A stretch of 64,000 nucleotides of DNA from Nereocystis luetkeana (Eukaryota > Sar > Phaeophyceae > Laminariales > Laminariaceae). This document shows, piece after piece, positions 1-12,684 of the stretch. The stretch's first letter is position 1, and the number at the start of each line of letters is the position of its first letter. The notes beneath the pieces are model-generated. The model saw only the letters and a list, made by a program, of their open reading frames with translations, was not told the origin of the DNA and did no database searches. The position numbers and the translations under genes were made by a program. Where the stretch lies: contig JARUPZ010000009.1 in NCBI GenBank assembly GCA_031213475.1, positions 5,737,601 to 5,801,600 of the forward strand, written 5' to 3'.

Positions 1-1025
1 TATCGGCCGTACAGAGGAGAAAGTATCTGCCTTCTTGCTCTCAGTGTAGCTATTGCACCTTATGCACCCCCCCCCCTGCATCCATACTTCTACCCGTGTC
101 ACTACTGCTATTTCACGTAGCACTGACCCGACCAACTCCCAACGGAAGGGCCCAGTGCTCCAATACAAACACTATCGAGGAATCGTCTACCAAAACCCTG
201 CCCTCCATGAAAATGGCTGGTTTAGAACTGCTACGCGCCTTTTTCAACGCGCTGAATATCATGCCATGTACCTTGACTAAAGCGCTATCGGGGATACCTA
301 GGAGAGATATACTGCTGTTTCGGTCTATCGGGGATTCTCCCACTTTCCTTCTAGACCTTCCTTCCCGACGTACTACCGCACCTACCATAGTTATACCAAC
401 TTGTATTTATGACCCTTAAACCTCCTACCTCGGGGGCCGAGTCTTCCTACCCTAGCGATGACGAAAACGCATTAATGTCTTGTTTGCATCTGAACGACTG
501 ATTCAAACCTGCTTCGCGCATGTTTCAACGCGTAGAAGAACGTGCGGTGTTGCATGTTAACACCGCTAACGGTAGTAGTTCAGAGAGAGCGCCGGCCGTC
601 TAGCTCTCTCTGTCGCTTTCCAACCTTCTCCAAGAACCAGACTCCAACGTACTACCAACGCCTTCCCTTCCCGTACTCCGGAATCTTTCACCTGCCACGG
701 CAAGAGCCAAGACGTCGTTGCTAAGCACTCCCAAGGTATATTCTACGAAACCCTGCTGTCCATTTAAAGGGATGATCTGAACTTGCCACGCGCATGGGCA
801 AACGCGCAGAAGGTCGTGCCGTGTTGCCCGTCTACACTGCTCTTGGTAGGACCTAGGAGAACGTCACTGCTGTCTCGCTCTTTCTGTACATCCTCAACCT
901 TGTCCAACCTGTCCACCCACGTACTACCACTACTTCTTCTTATCGTTCCCATTTCCCTGCCACCTTCAACTCCAAGGGCCCAGTCCTCCACTGGCAAACA
1001 CCCTCGAAGACGCACCTACCAGTAG
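1..1025. repeat. ~275-bp satellite array A
   Basis: Degenerate tandem repeat with about four units. The landmark is a block reading roughly GCTGGTTT-ACTGCTACGCGC followed by TTTCAACGCG, seen near 214, 497 and 773, so the spacing is about 276-283 bp. A second landmark, AAGGGCCCAGT, occurs near 146 and 974. The same unit forms array B at 53956-55290. Open frames inside are short, and differ between units, so I do not regard it as coding. The array runs off the left edge of the window and stops just before the retroelement fragment at 1369-2830. Confidence 0.8.
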
Positions 1026-1368
1026 CCCGCTGTCCATCGAAATTACCTGTTTATTACTGCTGACGCACTGGGGTCGTGTCTTTAGTCGGGTCGGGGTTGT
1101 ACAAGTGCCAGAGTGCGATGAAACCGTCCAACTGCAAGGGTGTAAAACTCTGTAACACGTCATTCTCAGTTCGCCATCCTGTCTCTACTCCCTCTCTCGA
1201 TCTCCCCTTGTATTCCCATCTAGTGGTGCCGGAGGCAGTGGTCGATCTGCGGCAGCTCACGAGCGAGTCTGACACTGGCGAATTGACTCCTTCAACTGGC
1301 AGTTTGAAATCCGCGCCCCGCGCATACTGTGCAAACTCGTCTGCTATCGAGTGTCTTAGTGTCAGAGG
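1026..1368. other. spacer between satellite A and integrase fragment
   Basis: No gene recognised. On the minus strand this is the sequence downstream of the integrase stop codon, and may be 3' retroelement sequence, but no LTR end or polypurine tract could be identified. Confidence 0.4.
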
Positions 1369-1890
1369 TCAGAGGTGGTACGGCTTCACATCTGCGGTGG
1401 ATACATTTCGGGTACGTTGTTTTCTGCCTCGCATCGTTACTTGTACGCTTAGGCCTGTCTGTAATACTTCCGTGACCCTCCAAGGGCCTGTGTAGTGGTC
1501 GTGCTGCAGATTCTTCCCTCTGCTGTCGCGGTGTTTGCTGCTATCGGACTCGCGCACCAGCACGAGGCTACCCTTCTCAGCGATAACTCCGGCTGATGGT
1601 CTCGAGATGGCAGCGTTGGCTCGGGCCCGCGCCGTTACTCTTTGGCTGTCGCGCTTCTCGAGCGCCAGGCGGACTTCTCGGAGGTTCTGTCTGCGGCGCT
1701 CCACGAAGTTGTCCAGGCCGCCGCTCTGATCTGTCTCTTCTGACAGGGGTACCAAAGAGTCTAAAGACGTGCGAGGCTTACGACCGAACAACAACTCGAA
1801 AGGTGTCATGTTAGAAGGCAGTGACAGGTCTGGTAGAGTGCGTTTGATCCATATTGCCGGTGATACGTACTCGTCCCACCTCTCGGGCCA
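1369..1890 (-). pseudogene. integrase C-terminal region
   Basis: After the frameshift near 1890 the frame reads WPERWDEYVSPAIWIK, then NMTPFELLFGRKPRTSLD and a basic linker. It ends with YTGPWRVTEVLQTGLSVQV, a GPY/F-like module, and stops at 1369. This part follows the catalytic core in gypsy-like integrases. It belongs with the two upstream fragments on the same strand. Confidence 0.75.
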
Positions 1891-1894
1891 CGAT

Positions 1895-2323
1895 CTACAT
1901 AGCTCTGCATAGCTCCTGCAACCAACCTTCTAGTCTCTCTACAGAGCCCTGTCCTCGCGGGTGGTCGGCTGGGCCGAACATTATGTCCGCATTCATCCAA
2001 CGGCAAAAGTGTGTCACTACTTCTGCTCTGAACTCTCTGCCGCCGTCGCAACGTACTGTCTTGGGTACACCGAACGTTAGGCACAGCTTGGTAAGCGCTC
2101 GTGCTACGCCTATTGCTTGCTTAGTTTCTAGAGGGATACCGAAAGGGAACTTGGAGGCTCGATCTACTACCAGCAGAACGTACTTGTTACCTGAAAGGGA
2201 AGGCGTGTCTATTTTCGGGATATCCATCTGTAGTTCATCCCACGGTTCTAGTGCGCGTCCGGGAAACATTGCGACGCGTCTGCTGTTGGGTCGTTTACGT
2301 CTCCTGCACCCGCATGACAACAC
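1895..2323 (-). pseudogene. integrase catalytic core (DDE)
   Basis: The 142-residue frame shows the RNase-H-like integrase fold signature: WDELQMDIPKID (first Asp), YVLLVVDRASKFPFGIPL, VRCDGGREFRAEVV (second Asp) and GQGSVERLEGWLQEL (Glu). Integrases insert retroelement cDNA into the chromosome. All three catalytic residues remain, but the frame terminates at 1895 just before the C-terminal part, which resumes in a different frame. The fragment is therefore non-functional, although its core has decayed little. Confidence 0.85.
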
Positions 2324-2830
2324 GTATTGTCACGTGTCGCGAATGATTGAAGGCCAGTGAAAGTGCTCTTAAGACTACCGCTAACGTGGCTCCTACTCCA
2401 GAGTGACCATGCAGAGTGTGTACCAACGCGAGTACATCGGCAACCATGGATTCGGGTATGGCTGGCAGGTTCCTACCTTTTCCGTCGGCAAACCTGATTA
2501 CATCGTTCTCGTCTAGACTATACCCAGTCTCATCTACTTCCGCGGCGTTCGCATTGCTGTCCTCCCGCAGACGCTTGCTAACCTGACCCAGATGAGCGTC
2601 GTTTCGTTGCCTTCTCGCGAGGGATGCCGGATTGGTGAGTACCTCGACCGCCCGATGGATGACCGGCGTCCTCCTACCCGACGACAGCGGAACCTGCCCC
2701 CCTGCTGAAAGCACCTCTTTCAACAGCTCCATATAGCGGCTGGTCGACTCCTGCAAGATCTGGTCGTTGGGCAGTACGATCAAGACATCGGGGCGATAGA
2801 GCAGAGCACGCACACGGCTTCCGAGCGAGC
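2295..2830 (-). pseudogene. integrase N-terminal zinc-binding region, frameshifted
   Basis: The frame ending at 2295 contains ALVHTLHGHSGVGATL, which resembles the His pair of the retroviral HHCC integrase finger. The expected continuation, FHWPSIIRDT then QYVLSCGCRRRKR with the Cys pair, lies in another frame. It is separated from the first part by a frameshift near 2360 and from itself by an in-frame TGA. Upstream (about 2500-2800 on the minus strand) is an acidic/polar linker with no recognised domain. The finger normally helps bind retroelement DNA ends. This copy cannot be translated as one protein. Confidence 0.6.
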
Positions 2831-3030
2831 AAACGACGGACGAGCAAGACGCCGGAGCGAGGAAATGCACGGCGTCGTAGCGGGGGAACGACACCGCGGG
2901 CGGCAGGCGAACAAGACACTGGAACGGGCTAACGCACATCGTCGGAGCGAGGGAACGCACCGCGTCGGAGCAAGGGAGCGGTGCAGCAAGCTGTGGACGA
3001 GCAAGACACCGGGACATGGGCGATGTCATG
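2831..3030. repeat. GC-rich degenerate tandem repeat
   Basis: Repeated GACGAGCAAGACGCCGG-like blocks near 2838, 2906 and 2997, with GGAGCGAGGGAACGCACCGCGTCGG between them. The translated frames are compositionally biased and I do not consider them coding. Confidence 0.55.
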
Positions 3031-3480
3031 CCGTCGCAGGCTTCCGACGAACGCGTCGCCCTCCCCCCGTCGACGAGAATGGAAGCGAAAAACGAGGCGA
3101 AGGGGAGGAAGAGAACTGGAGAGCCTAACAGTCAAGCAAAGGCAAAAAGACACATACATGTCAGTGCAAGATCCTCCTTGATGTGTCCTTTTCACGGCCA
3201 ACATTTAAAGAGAAAACAACAAAGCGGTAAGAACAAAAAAACCACAATGAACACGAACATACACAGCGAACACGGGACGCAGGTAAACTGCTGGACACAT
3301 GCGACAGAGTACGGGTGTCAGTAAAGGTCATAGCCAGCGCAGTCGGGTGCCCGGGCATGCGGGTTTGCAACAAACACACCAGCAAACAAACGACCGAACT
3401 ATCCACTTTAGCGAACAGAATAAACAACAAGATCAAACATGACAGCCACAAAACGGACGAACGACAAAGAACTAAATAAA
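3031..3480. other. no recognised feature
   Basis: A-rich on the plus strand with many AACAAAC-type runs. No gene, RNA or mobile-element end recognised. Confidence 0.4.
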
Positions 3481-5060
3481 AACAGGCAGCAAGCCCCGTG
3501 GCAAGGCTCGGACCTAGAGGGGCCTGGTTGCTGTCTCCTTTCAGCATGGGCGACAGCAACAAAGGTCCCAATAGGTACAGACCCGACCATTCTGTTCATT
3601 CACCCTGTCTAAATAAACAAACAACGAGCAGACAAACAAAAAAAGGCGGATAAAAAGAAACCAAAAGAAAAGAAAACAGGTATAAGCCCCGTGGCTAAGG
3701 CACAGGCCTAGAGGGGCCTGGTTGCCGTCTCCCTTCAGCATGGGAGGCAGCGACAACGGTCCCAATAGGCGCAGACCCAACCAATCTGGGCATCCACTCT
3801 CTATCCGAGAAATGAAGCGAACACAACGAACACAAAACATACAACAATATGTGCTGCGTTCCCAGCGACGCAGAGCAAAGCGTCGCGGGTTTGACGAGCG
3901 GCGTACGGCGAGGGCAGCCTATACGCAGACTGGCAAATGATAAGCGAATGTCAAGATAATATATAGGACGAGTACAGCAGCAGTGGAACACGGGACGTCA
4001 GCAGAATAGCAGCCGGTAAGCACATATATACATGTACGCGGTATACGAGAGTGTGTTAATCTCCTGCTGCCCGCACAGCGTGTTGAAATCGGCGGTACAG
4101 ATCAGCCGAACATATTAGTATTCCAGAGAGACCTCGTTGTTATCTCTCTGCCGGATGGAGACGGCAACAATGGTCCTCTCAGGCTCAGACAAACCCATAT
4201 ATATACGTTATGCATGCGCCAACAAGGCGAGATAGGAAAATCATAATGCATCCGGCCGTTCCTGTCTCCCGCTCGCCCTTCGTTGCAGGAACATGTTGCG
4301 ATGACGGAGTATAGAAAATAGTATAAATATCAACTCCAATAAAAGCGGGAAAATCAGTACAACCAGCAGCAGAGCAGCATAATGAGATAAGCGCAGATAT
4401 CAGCACCGATACAAGCGTGAAAATCAGTATAACCAACTGAAGCAGAGTAAGATGTTGAGCGCGACTCACACCTGTAATGAATAAGCGGATCGACAACGAA
4501 TTGTATTCCAGGTGGCAAGTGCATACACTGGATACGCTCAGCAGCTGTACGCCCCCAAAATAAACGAAGTAAAATTGTAGACAGCATACTAACAGACCGT
4601 GTCGGTAGGACAGGCACAGACCTCGTGGAACTTCGTCTCTGTCTTCCACGACGGGTGAAGAGACAACACCGCTCCCACGAGGCACATATCTATCTCTTCT
4701 ATACTATATTTGACAAATACAGGTAGGGGGGGCACAGACCCTATGGAGGCTCGGATCAGAGACCGTAACCACGTCCCCACAAGGCACAGACCCATCTCCA
4801 ATAAAACAGAACGCATGCTAGGTAGTAGGTAGGATATGGGCAGACCTTGTGGAGGCTCGGTTCAAGACCATAACGGCACAGCAGTACCGTAATGCATCCA
4901 GGAAAGGCGCAGACTCAAAAGACGTGGTCGTCCTTCGACCGCAGACCCATCCGGTTATTACGACAGTGGCGTAAAATCACGGCACAGTAGTACAGTAATG
5001 TAACCAGGACAGGCGCAGACTCAATAGACTTGGATGTCGTTCAAGTGCAGACCCATTTAT
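3481..5060. repeat. dispersed hairpin-forming repeat family with G(C/T)RCAGACC motif
   Basis: Two close copies lie at about 3490-3590 and 3685-3790. Each reads GAGGGGCCTGGTTGC, then a loop ATCAGCATGGG-like segment, then the complementary arm GACAGCAAC...GGTCCC. In the first copy GTTGCTGTC and GACAGCAAC pair perfectly. Related units occur near 4108-4190, 4615-4690, 4730-4800, 4837-4890, 4906-4955 and 5012-5060. Almost all contain GCACAGACC, GCGCAGACC or a close variant. The last two units form a 106-bp tandem duplication. No function can be assigned. A structured RNA or the ends of small foldback elements are both possible. Confidence 0.65.
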
Positions 5061-5640
5061 TACGACAACAGTGAGAAAATTAGAATAGGATCAGCGAGAA
5101 ATCTCCGCATAACCGTACTACCGTGGCGTGAAATCACGGCACAGTAGTACAGTGGCGAAAAATCAAAAGTAAAAATATAATGAAACTAAATAAAAATAAT
5201 AATGATCAGAGTAGAAAAATAACAACAGCGGCAAAACGTGCAGAAGACGAAAGAACATACCGTTAACAGACACACCGCAGTACAGCAGTACAGGAAATTA
5301 GCATAGGATCAGCGAGAAAACCACGCATAACCGTACTTAGGCAGTGGCGCGAAATCACGGCACAGAAGTAGTCAGACGGGCGGTAGAAAAATCGCAGTAC
5401 AGCAGCAAAATCGCAGTACAGCAGCGCACACGGTTTTGTTAAGACATGAAAATAAATAGCAAAAGTGAACAAAAATATCTAATGATCAGAGTAAAAAAAA
5501 ATAACAACGGCGGCAAACGAAAAAGCAAAATCGCAGTACAGCAGCAAAATCGCAGTACAGCAGCGGTTGTGGTGGCCAAAACGCAGTACAGCAGTAACAT
5601 CACAGTACAACAGCGGTAGGCCGGTACCGTGAACCTACTG
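5061..5640. repeat. CGCAGTACAGCAG minisatellite
   Basis: CGCAGTACAGCAG or a close variant recurs near 5277, 5394, 5411, 5536, 5553, 5580 and 5599. It is embedded in longer duplications sharing AGGATCAGCGAGAAA and AATGATCAGAGTA, so the array has nested repeat orders. No coding potential recognised. Confidence 0.7.
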
Positions 5641-8600
5641 AAGAGAGAGATAGAGAGGTCGACATGCAATAACACAGTGTATACTCGTACGTACGCAATT
5701 TTGCCTACTGTATTCTATTAAAAATGATCTGACTCACAGTTATAACGTTATTACCAAGACACATGAAAATGAAAAACGTGGCTTGCAGGGTTTGCAGGGA
5801 TGCTTATCGACCTCTAACTTGCCAGAACAATAACTAAGAAAGGGGGATGGAAAAGGACGTGCCTTAAATTAGTATGTTGCGTTAGCCGTGAGGCATTTTT
5901 ATTTCACAGATAACAGCAGCAACGAAACGTGGCGAAGCGGCGATGGCAGCGGCAACATACACGCACGTGGTAAGGGAAGCACACAAGCACGTGACGGCAA
6001 GCGACGGCAGTAACGACGTACGTGACAGCAGCTGGCTTGTGGAACACGAGCCTGAGAGTCTCAGTGAGCGCACTTGGACACTCGCGCTCTCAAACCCCGC
6101 ATCATCGTCAGGCTTAGGCTTATTTTTCATTCATTCTTTATTTTGGCTGCTGTGTGGAAGAGGTGATGGGGGTCTGACAAGTGCGCTGCCAGCTCCCACC
6201 TGCGCCATTTGTTCAATACACGTCGAGCCAAGCACGCAAACTCAGGGTACCAGAGTGAGAATCAACGATGTGGACACGCGCCAGGGAGCAAGTCGCTTCC
6301 TGGTTGTGTCATGCATCATGAATTATACCAGGTACTCAGGCATTCCCCACCGAAATAAAATAATTAATTGAGTACAGACCCCCTAAATAATGAGCACCCG
6401 TTCAGAGTCATGGGTGTTATCGTACGCGCGGGACGCGCAGTACTGCTGCTGCTGTATCCGTGATACAGCCTACCCCGTAGTAGGTACCAGTGGGGTTGAG
6501 TTTCCACGTGGTCCATGGTCGCATGTGGTCAGCGGTGGGTCAGAGTCGCTTGCATGAAGAGCGCTATCAGCGCGTGTACCCCCCGTAGAGGCAAAGGAAA
6601 GGCCAGGTGCAACACACAAAAAAAAACCCAATAAAACGCTGCCACCCGCAGCTACCAAAAAAGTTACTCGAAATAAAAAATAAAATCGAAAGGAACAGGT
6701 TGGAGGCGCGAAGGCCGCCGCTCGTTCCGGCACGGGAAATGCAAACCCGTGCAGTAAGCGCGCAGCATGTACAGGGACTGAACACCATGAAACGGATGCT
6801 GGCTGCCTGATCTGAGGTCTTAAGTCATTGTCACAAGGCAACACATGTAGGGTTCTGCAATAGTTGGTAGGAGTGGCAGCTGGGGACCCCAGGTTACCAC
6901 TCAGAGGTGCATAACCCAAAAGGAGAACACAAAGACGAGACATGAATGACCAACCTCAGTGACAGAGCAGAGCTAGAGTCCGACCGAGTCGAGAGGTGCG
7001 CTCCTAGGTCTCCAGGAGAGTAGGGCGAGTTTGAGGTTCTTCTGTGAAGAGGCTCCAACTGGAGATGGCTAGATGGTAAGTGATTGCTTGTTCCGTGACC
7101 GTGGCGATGGTCGCGGGAACTGAGTGAGACGGAAGGGGGATGAAACCTTCCGTCTGGAACGGAGCTACAATATGAAAACGCCTCTATGTCATCATAACTC
7201 CTGAAACGGTCAACCGAACCGTAACAAAAACACAAAAAAGCAAAATCACCGGGATATGCAACGATATGGTTCCAAGAACGGTGCGATACCCCGAGAAGGC
7301 GCGTGTAGTCTTCCGGCGAACAGACAGGGGCAAGGGAAGGCAACCACCGAGAAATGCAGGACCGAGGGGTTCGAACAGGCCGATGGCGGTAGCCCGCAAA
7401 GAAGGGCAGTCGGTAAAAGCGGTAACATCAGCAAGACCGAGATATCGAACCTCGGAGAGACAAAACCTACCACTACTACTGTAAGATGAAGCCTTACACA
7501 AGAAGCTCTTCGCGGAGAAACAATACGTCCAAAACAAAATTCCAGGACCGCAGAAAATTGAACGTCCGTGTCTCCTTTTCCCAGCATATATCCCTCACGT
7601 CCGTGGTCGCCGCGCTCGTCGGCTTCTCGAGACCCCGAGACAGTCGCACGGGAGAACCCCCGTCAGAGGCCGGCTCGTGCGACCCACGAGGAAAGCGGTC
7701 GAAAAAGAAAGCACGAATGCAGGGAAGCGAAAGCGTCCGGAGTCGCACACAAATTTCAAGATAAATTCGGAAATTTAAGCTTTCTGTCACAGCGGCCATA
7801 AAGCAGGAGAAGAAAAATACAAATATTTATAAATGGTACAAGTAATATCGTCTCGTCCACCCTGGTAGCATTCAGGGGAGTCACCGGCCAGTAGTCAATC
7901 GCTAGGGAAATAAATAATGAAACACGCGCGATCGGTTTTCGCAGCTTGCAAAGTTGAGTATCAATCGATCTGTCGATCGGTGGAACTCACAGCTGACGTA
8001 CTCTTTTAGTTTCTTATAACAAATATATATATACCAGGTATATATATCTATATATATATACGCCGAAAAAATAAATAGGTAGTGCTCAGGGTAAAACTTA
8101 AAGGTTTCACAGATAAATGCTCGGGAACAAATCGTGGTCCGAGTAATGAGAGCATTGGAGTACTGGCGGCCAACATTTTGCGAGTACTGAGAAGGCCCAA
8201 ATACTAAGATAAGAGTAATCAGAATATTAGCGTTACCGAATCTCGAAAGCACAGGCAAGTAGCATGTACCCGCAGTATCGAAACACTATTCCTGGCAGTG
8301 CATATAGTAACCTCAAAATGCTGTCATTGCTCTAAGTACTCGAGTTGTCCGCGGCGAAAGTAATTTGCTTCAACTCTCACTCGTGGTACAATATGGGAGT
8401 GTTCTGTGCCGAACAAATGGGCCAGAGAAATTGTCGACACGGTGCACAGACGGTCAAGGTATAGGTCATACTCAAAGTATATGCTGGGCATATTGAAGGT
8501 ATTTCGGAATATACTGCGAGCACACGCAGAAGCAGTAATACGAACGCTACCAACGAGCGAAATACCGCTACTAATAATACAAGACTATATAGTACTCACA

Positions 8601-9440
8601 GTACAAGTGGTACAGAACCCCGAATTACTTGAAGCACAAGAGGCAGTACGACTGACTGCGTCTAAAGCAGTACTGCTGTAAAATGGCATGTGGTCGGATA
8701 CCTGTACGATAGCAAAGAAGGTACGCGTGCTACGACAAAGGAACGTACGTGTACCGACCCCCTTCAAGCTGGCTCTAGTGTCAATCGGCCAACACTGCTG
8801 TAGGGCACGCTGCAGTCACTAACCACTCCTGTCAGTATGTTTTGTACGAACGCTGCTGTATGTACACACGATACTGTACGAACGATTAGTTTTTGTTGTA
8901 CTCGAGTCGACGAACATATCGGGGATGATCGGTGAAGAGATAAAATTGCCAGTCACACGATGCGAAGGTACGCGTGCATAGGCCAGTGCTGCAGGCAACA
9001 ACAACGAACACTACCGTAGTACTGAGTGCACAGCGCGGATCTTCCACATACGCATAATACCCAGCCTGCCGCTGTTGCGGTTGTCGCACTGTGATGAGCA
9101 CAGCTGGAGCGGTGTGTGGCAAATGGAATGTTGGATCATGCACAACCATATGCGCAGTACAAGCATCGATACGCGCAAGGTTTTCCCACTCACTGCTGTT
9201 GCTGCTGGGCGGCAGGGTTGTGGATCTGGAGGAAGCTTGAGGTAGGCACGCTCTGTCGACTGCTGTGTTGCTATTGTTGTCTGGGCGGTAGTCCGTGCTG
9301 CGTGAAACAACACAAACAAATGTACAGGGATGTACGTCAGACTGGGTACATATGCATGAAAACAATCTGGCAGACGGTGGAATAAATATTTCGACACACA
9401 CAACAAATCACAGCAACCCTGCGCGCATAGGTGTGTCGCA
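5641..9440. other. long stretch without recognised genes
   Basis: Several open frames of 60-150 codons exist on both strands (for example 5943-6371 plus and 6894-7343 minus). None shows a family motif, a convincing splice structure or codon bias against its alternative frames. A (TA)-rich tract lies at 8022-8062. TACCAGGTA sites occur at 6326-6334 and 8032-8040, the second in the middle of the TA tract. An open segment at 8406-8681 (plus) is unrecognised. Confidence 0.5.
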
Positions 9441-9444
9441 CACG

Positions 9445-9575
9445 CACAGCATGTGGCCGGCAGCGTTCAAACGATGGGGTCTGTGCATGCGTGTGGGCGG
9501 CAGCGTTGGAACGATGAGATATTTTCATGCTTGTTGGCGGCAGCGTTGGATGAATCGGATCGGTGTATGTAGTCT
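9445..9575. repeat. three-unit ~45-bp tandem repeat
   Basis: GGCGGCAGCGTTGGAACGAT-like cores near 9460, 9500 and 9540, each preceded by GCATG(C/T)GTG-type sequence. No other function apparent. Confidence 0.65.
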
Positions 9576-12500
9576 GTTATGTATCTCGTATATGTCTGAG
9601 CTGTGTGCTCACAGTCCATTAGAGCCTAGCGAATAAAACAGAAAACATTTATTTACCGATACGTACGTACCAGGGACAAAATATGGCCTCTCGTACGGAA
9701 ACCACTGAAATCGTCCTATCCTCTCCCGCGGGGGGAAACACTTTGAGCGCCGGCCACGAGCTCCAGAGGGCACTGATGGTGCCGAGACCTGGATAATTGT
9801 TTCCGGCTGGGCTCCATGTGTCCGCGTTGTTACGGTTTTGCCGAAACGTGCTCGTGCGAAGAGAAAAGTTGACAAAAGTACAAAAATTTGACAAGCATAT
9901 TTGAGAACAGCATGTATATTGTCGTTCACACTGCTGCTGCGATACACTACAACAGTACCACGGACACGAGTATATCGCCATTTGAGATAGATTCGTTTCG
10001 ACCAACAATATTGCAGGTGCTGAGCAGTACAGAGTGGGTACTGTATCTCGTACAAGTACCTACATCGTCACATTATCATCCCAAAACAGATTCTCGATAT
10101 ATTCATTTTGTTGTCCGGCACTATTGTCGGAGCCATGGTGATAGTCATTAACCGCACCATCAAGAGTTACTCCGTGGTTTCACGTTAGTTAAGTGCCGTA
10201 AAAAATCTGCCTGACCCAACGCTGCACTACCGAGGGGCCACCACTCTCTACAGGGATTCCGTTAACATTTCAAGAGGGTGTCCACGACCGTGCCTAGTCA
10301 CGTATGCCAAAAAATAAAGAACAGAAAACAGTAATACCCCGAGACAACCAGGTGCTTGATCAGGAAGTGTCGGTGCAAATAATTTTCTGTGCGCCACGAT
10401 TGATGTTCACATAGCAAGTGCGTTCCCGGTTCCCGGTTTTAAATCATCAAAAACTCGTCGGCATTTTTTCGAGTCCTCTCCCAACCCAGTACGTACAACA
10501 GGTGAGAAATGTCATATAATTTTCTACGAAGCACTCGAATCCGGGACGATCTCCTGTCGCCCGAGCACGGTGCGGAATTCGTTTTGATGAATCCCCCACG
10601 GCAGGGTAGAACGAACCGCGGGGACGCACATCTGTACCTCCCTGTAAATTTGAATAATCTGTTGGGATAATCGAGTCAATACGATCGTAGTTTTCGGCAA
10701 CAAAATGTCGTCCAGACCACCCAAACACGGATATATATATATGGCGTTCGTTGTGAGTCCTTCCACGGCTTGGGTTCTACGTTGTGTAGCTCAGCACGTT
10801 CAGACCGCTTGTGTTCTCAACAAAGGTACAGTAGTAGTAACAACCGGTTAGGGTGAATATTATCTAATAATGTAAAGCTTGCTCTGGTCGGCCAACGTCG
10901 AAGTCATGCCTTTAGGTGCAATGTCAACATTGACCCGACAACGTGGGGAGCTCAGAAAAATGGGCACCATGCCTTGCGTTGGATTCCCCTTCTGGGTAAT
11001 CGAAACTAATCCTCCAACTGTGCGAATACTTTTGACCATCTTTGCCCTGTTGCTGTTGTTGTTCTCACATTAACTCTCTGACGAAGGAGTGTGCTGAGCC
11101 CTAGGAAGATCCGAAAAAAAAACGAATTTCGGCTGCCTCAAAATACACGAGACGAAGAAAGCGCACTCGAGCTAAAACAAATGTGCAATTTGAACTATCA
11201 TGGCCCCGACTATATCCTCTCAACTATAACATTAAGTACCCCCGTTCCCACCACTAATCAACTAGTGGCTTCTGACTACAGCGGACGCTGTCGTAAGTGC
11301 CGCCTGCACCGTACGAAACGCACGGTAGTCGTGAAAACGAAAGAGGAACACACCTGCCTGCTATCTGGAGTGCTGTCAGAGTGAACACTCGCGGATATGC
11401 ATTGAAAAAAAGGAGCAATCGAACCTTACTACCACACGAATATTATATCAACGATCGCCATCTATCTCTTCCTGAACTGTCTGACACAAAAAGGTGCAGC
11501 ACAGCAGGTATGATACCACGTCCCTGACAATTGCGTAGGTTATTCCCCATGATGGGTATACAACTCGTTAAACTACAAAGACCAGTGACGAGTACCGGTA
11601 GATAGATACTATTCTGCCTCGTGAAAAACAATCCCAGCAAAAAAACAAACTATGACTGCTTCTCTCGTGATGATAGTGTCCTCGCAGATCACGGGTCTCC
11701 GTGCACCGTCGTCTTGCCGCTCTTCATGGCCGCCTCATCGCCTTGGCCCAATCCATCCCCTCCTTTGCGCGTGCACTCGTTCACATTCCCTCCCAGTCGA
11801 TTCCCTTTCTCCGTTAACCTGGAAAAACAAAATGCACCTCGCGATAGCGGTTCTGATCTGAAAAAAATATATATCGCGCAGGGGGAGGTCAATCCGTCTT
11901 TTCCCCGCACGTCGACGCTCAGTCTCCCTCCTCCCTCGTCGTCGAATCCAGCCTTCGACCGGCGCAATAGACTGTGCCCTGTACCTGGGCGCGACACTTG
12001 CTGCGATGCAAAATGAACGATGTATACATGAACAAGTCAGGACATGACACCTCGTTTCAGCGCCTTACTCGGCATATCAATTAACACAGTGGAGTCATGT
12101 ATGGTCCCCGCAGAACAATTTCACCATTCACTTATTAGTGTATACCAAGTATATTTCTGAAATATAATACCTGCAAGGGAAACACGAATGGTCGTGTCGG
12201 CGGCCGCAGGCTACGTCCAAATTCGCGGAGTTTTGTTTAGCAACATTCTCCTCAATAAAACACAAAAGAAATAAATTTACCCTCAAATTCCCCCAAATTC
12301 CCCGGAGTGGGCGCTAGATGCACCCGTACACACTTTATATATAAATATGTGTTTGTCTTTCATGTGTTCTTTCAGTTTCCTGTTTGCGATGTTCTTTTCG
12401 TGTTTGTTTTTTTATTCGGGCGTCAAAACCATACGATGGATATGTTCCTGGCCTTATCTGGTTACAAGTGATGTGTGGGATGGCATACTGCAGGTCGTTA

Positions 12501-12684
12501 GTACCGCTGCCCTCATGGACTGGTAGCATACTGCCATGCCCACCAGGTTGTTTCGTATTTGTTTGTTTTCCGTTTTCTATATGCGTTTTCTAAAAGCCTT
12601 TTATTAAGCATAGTTAGGCAAAATTATCAGGCAGGGGAGTTAATGCGCTAATATCATCAACACACAGCATGTTCACAGGTTCCT
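9576..12684. other. stretch without recognised genes
   Basis: Open frames such as 9609-10055 (minus) and 11621-12016 (plus) carry no recognisable motif. There is a short TA tract at 10730-10742, an AT-rich block near 12280-12350, and a possible mariner-type terminus at 10347-10362 (separate entry). Otherwise I see nothing. Confidence 0.5.
10347..10362 (+). repeat. possible isolated mariner-like terminus
   Basis: CCAGGTGCTTGATCAG differs at one or two bases from the inner end of the mariner-like element at 23445-23884, whose reverse-complement terminus reads CCAGGTGTTTGATCAC. The expected flanking TA is absent (AA instead), and no partner end was found, so this may be a truncated copy or chance. 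Confidence 0.35.

Larger units (their letters stand above)
1369..2830 (-). mobile_element. decayed LTR-retrotransposon pol fragment (integrase end)
   Basis: Minus-strand fragment carrying, in order, a zinc-finger-like HHCC region, the DDE integrase core and an integrase C-terminal region. No reverse transcriptase, gag or LTR is seen on either side, so only the 3' part of pol remains. The reading frame is broken at about 2360 and about 1890, and a TGA lies between the zinc region and the core. The core style, ending in a TPFELLFGRKPR block, is that of gypsy-like elements. It is a different lineage from the element at 40-50 kb. Confidence 0.8.
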
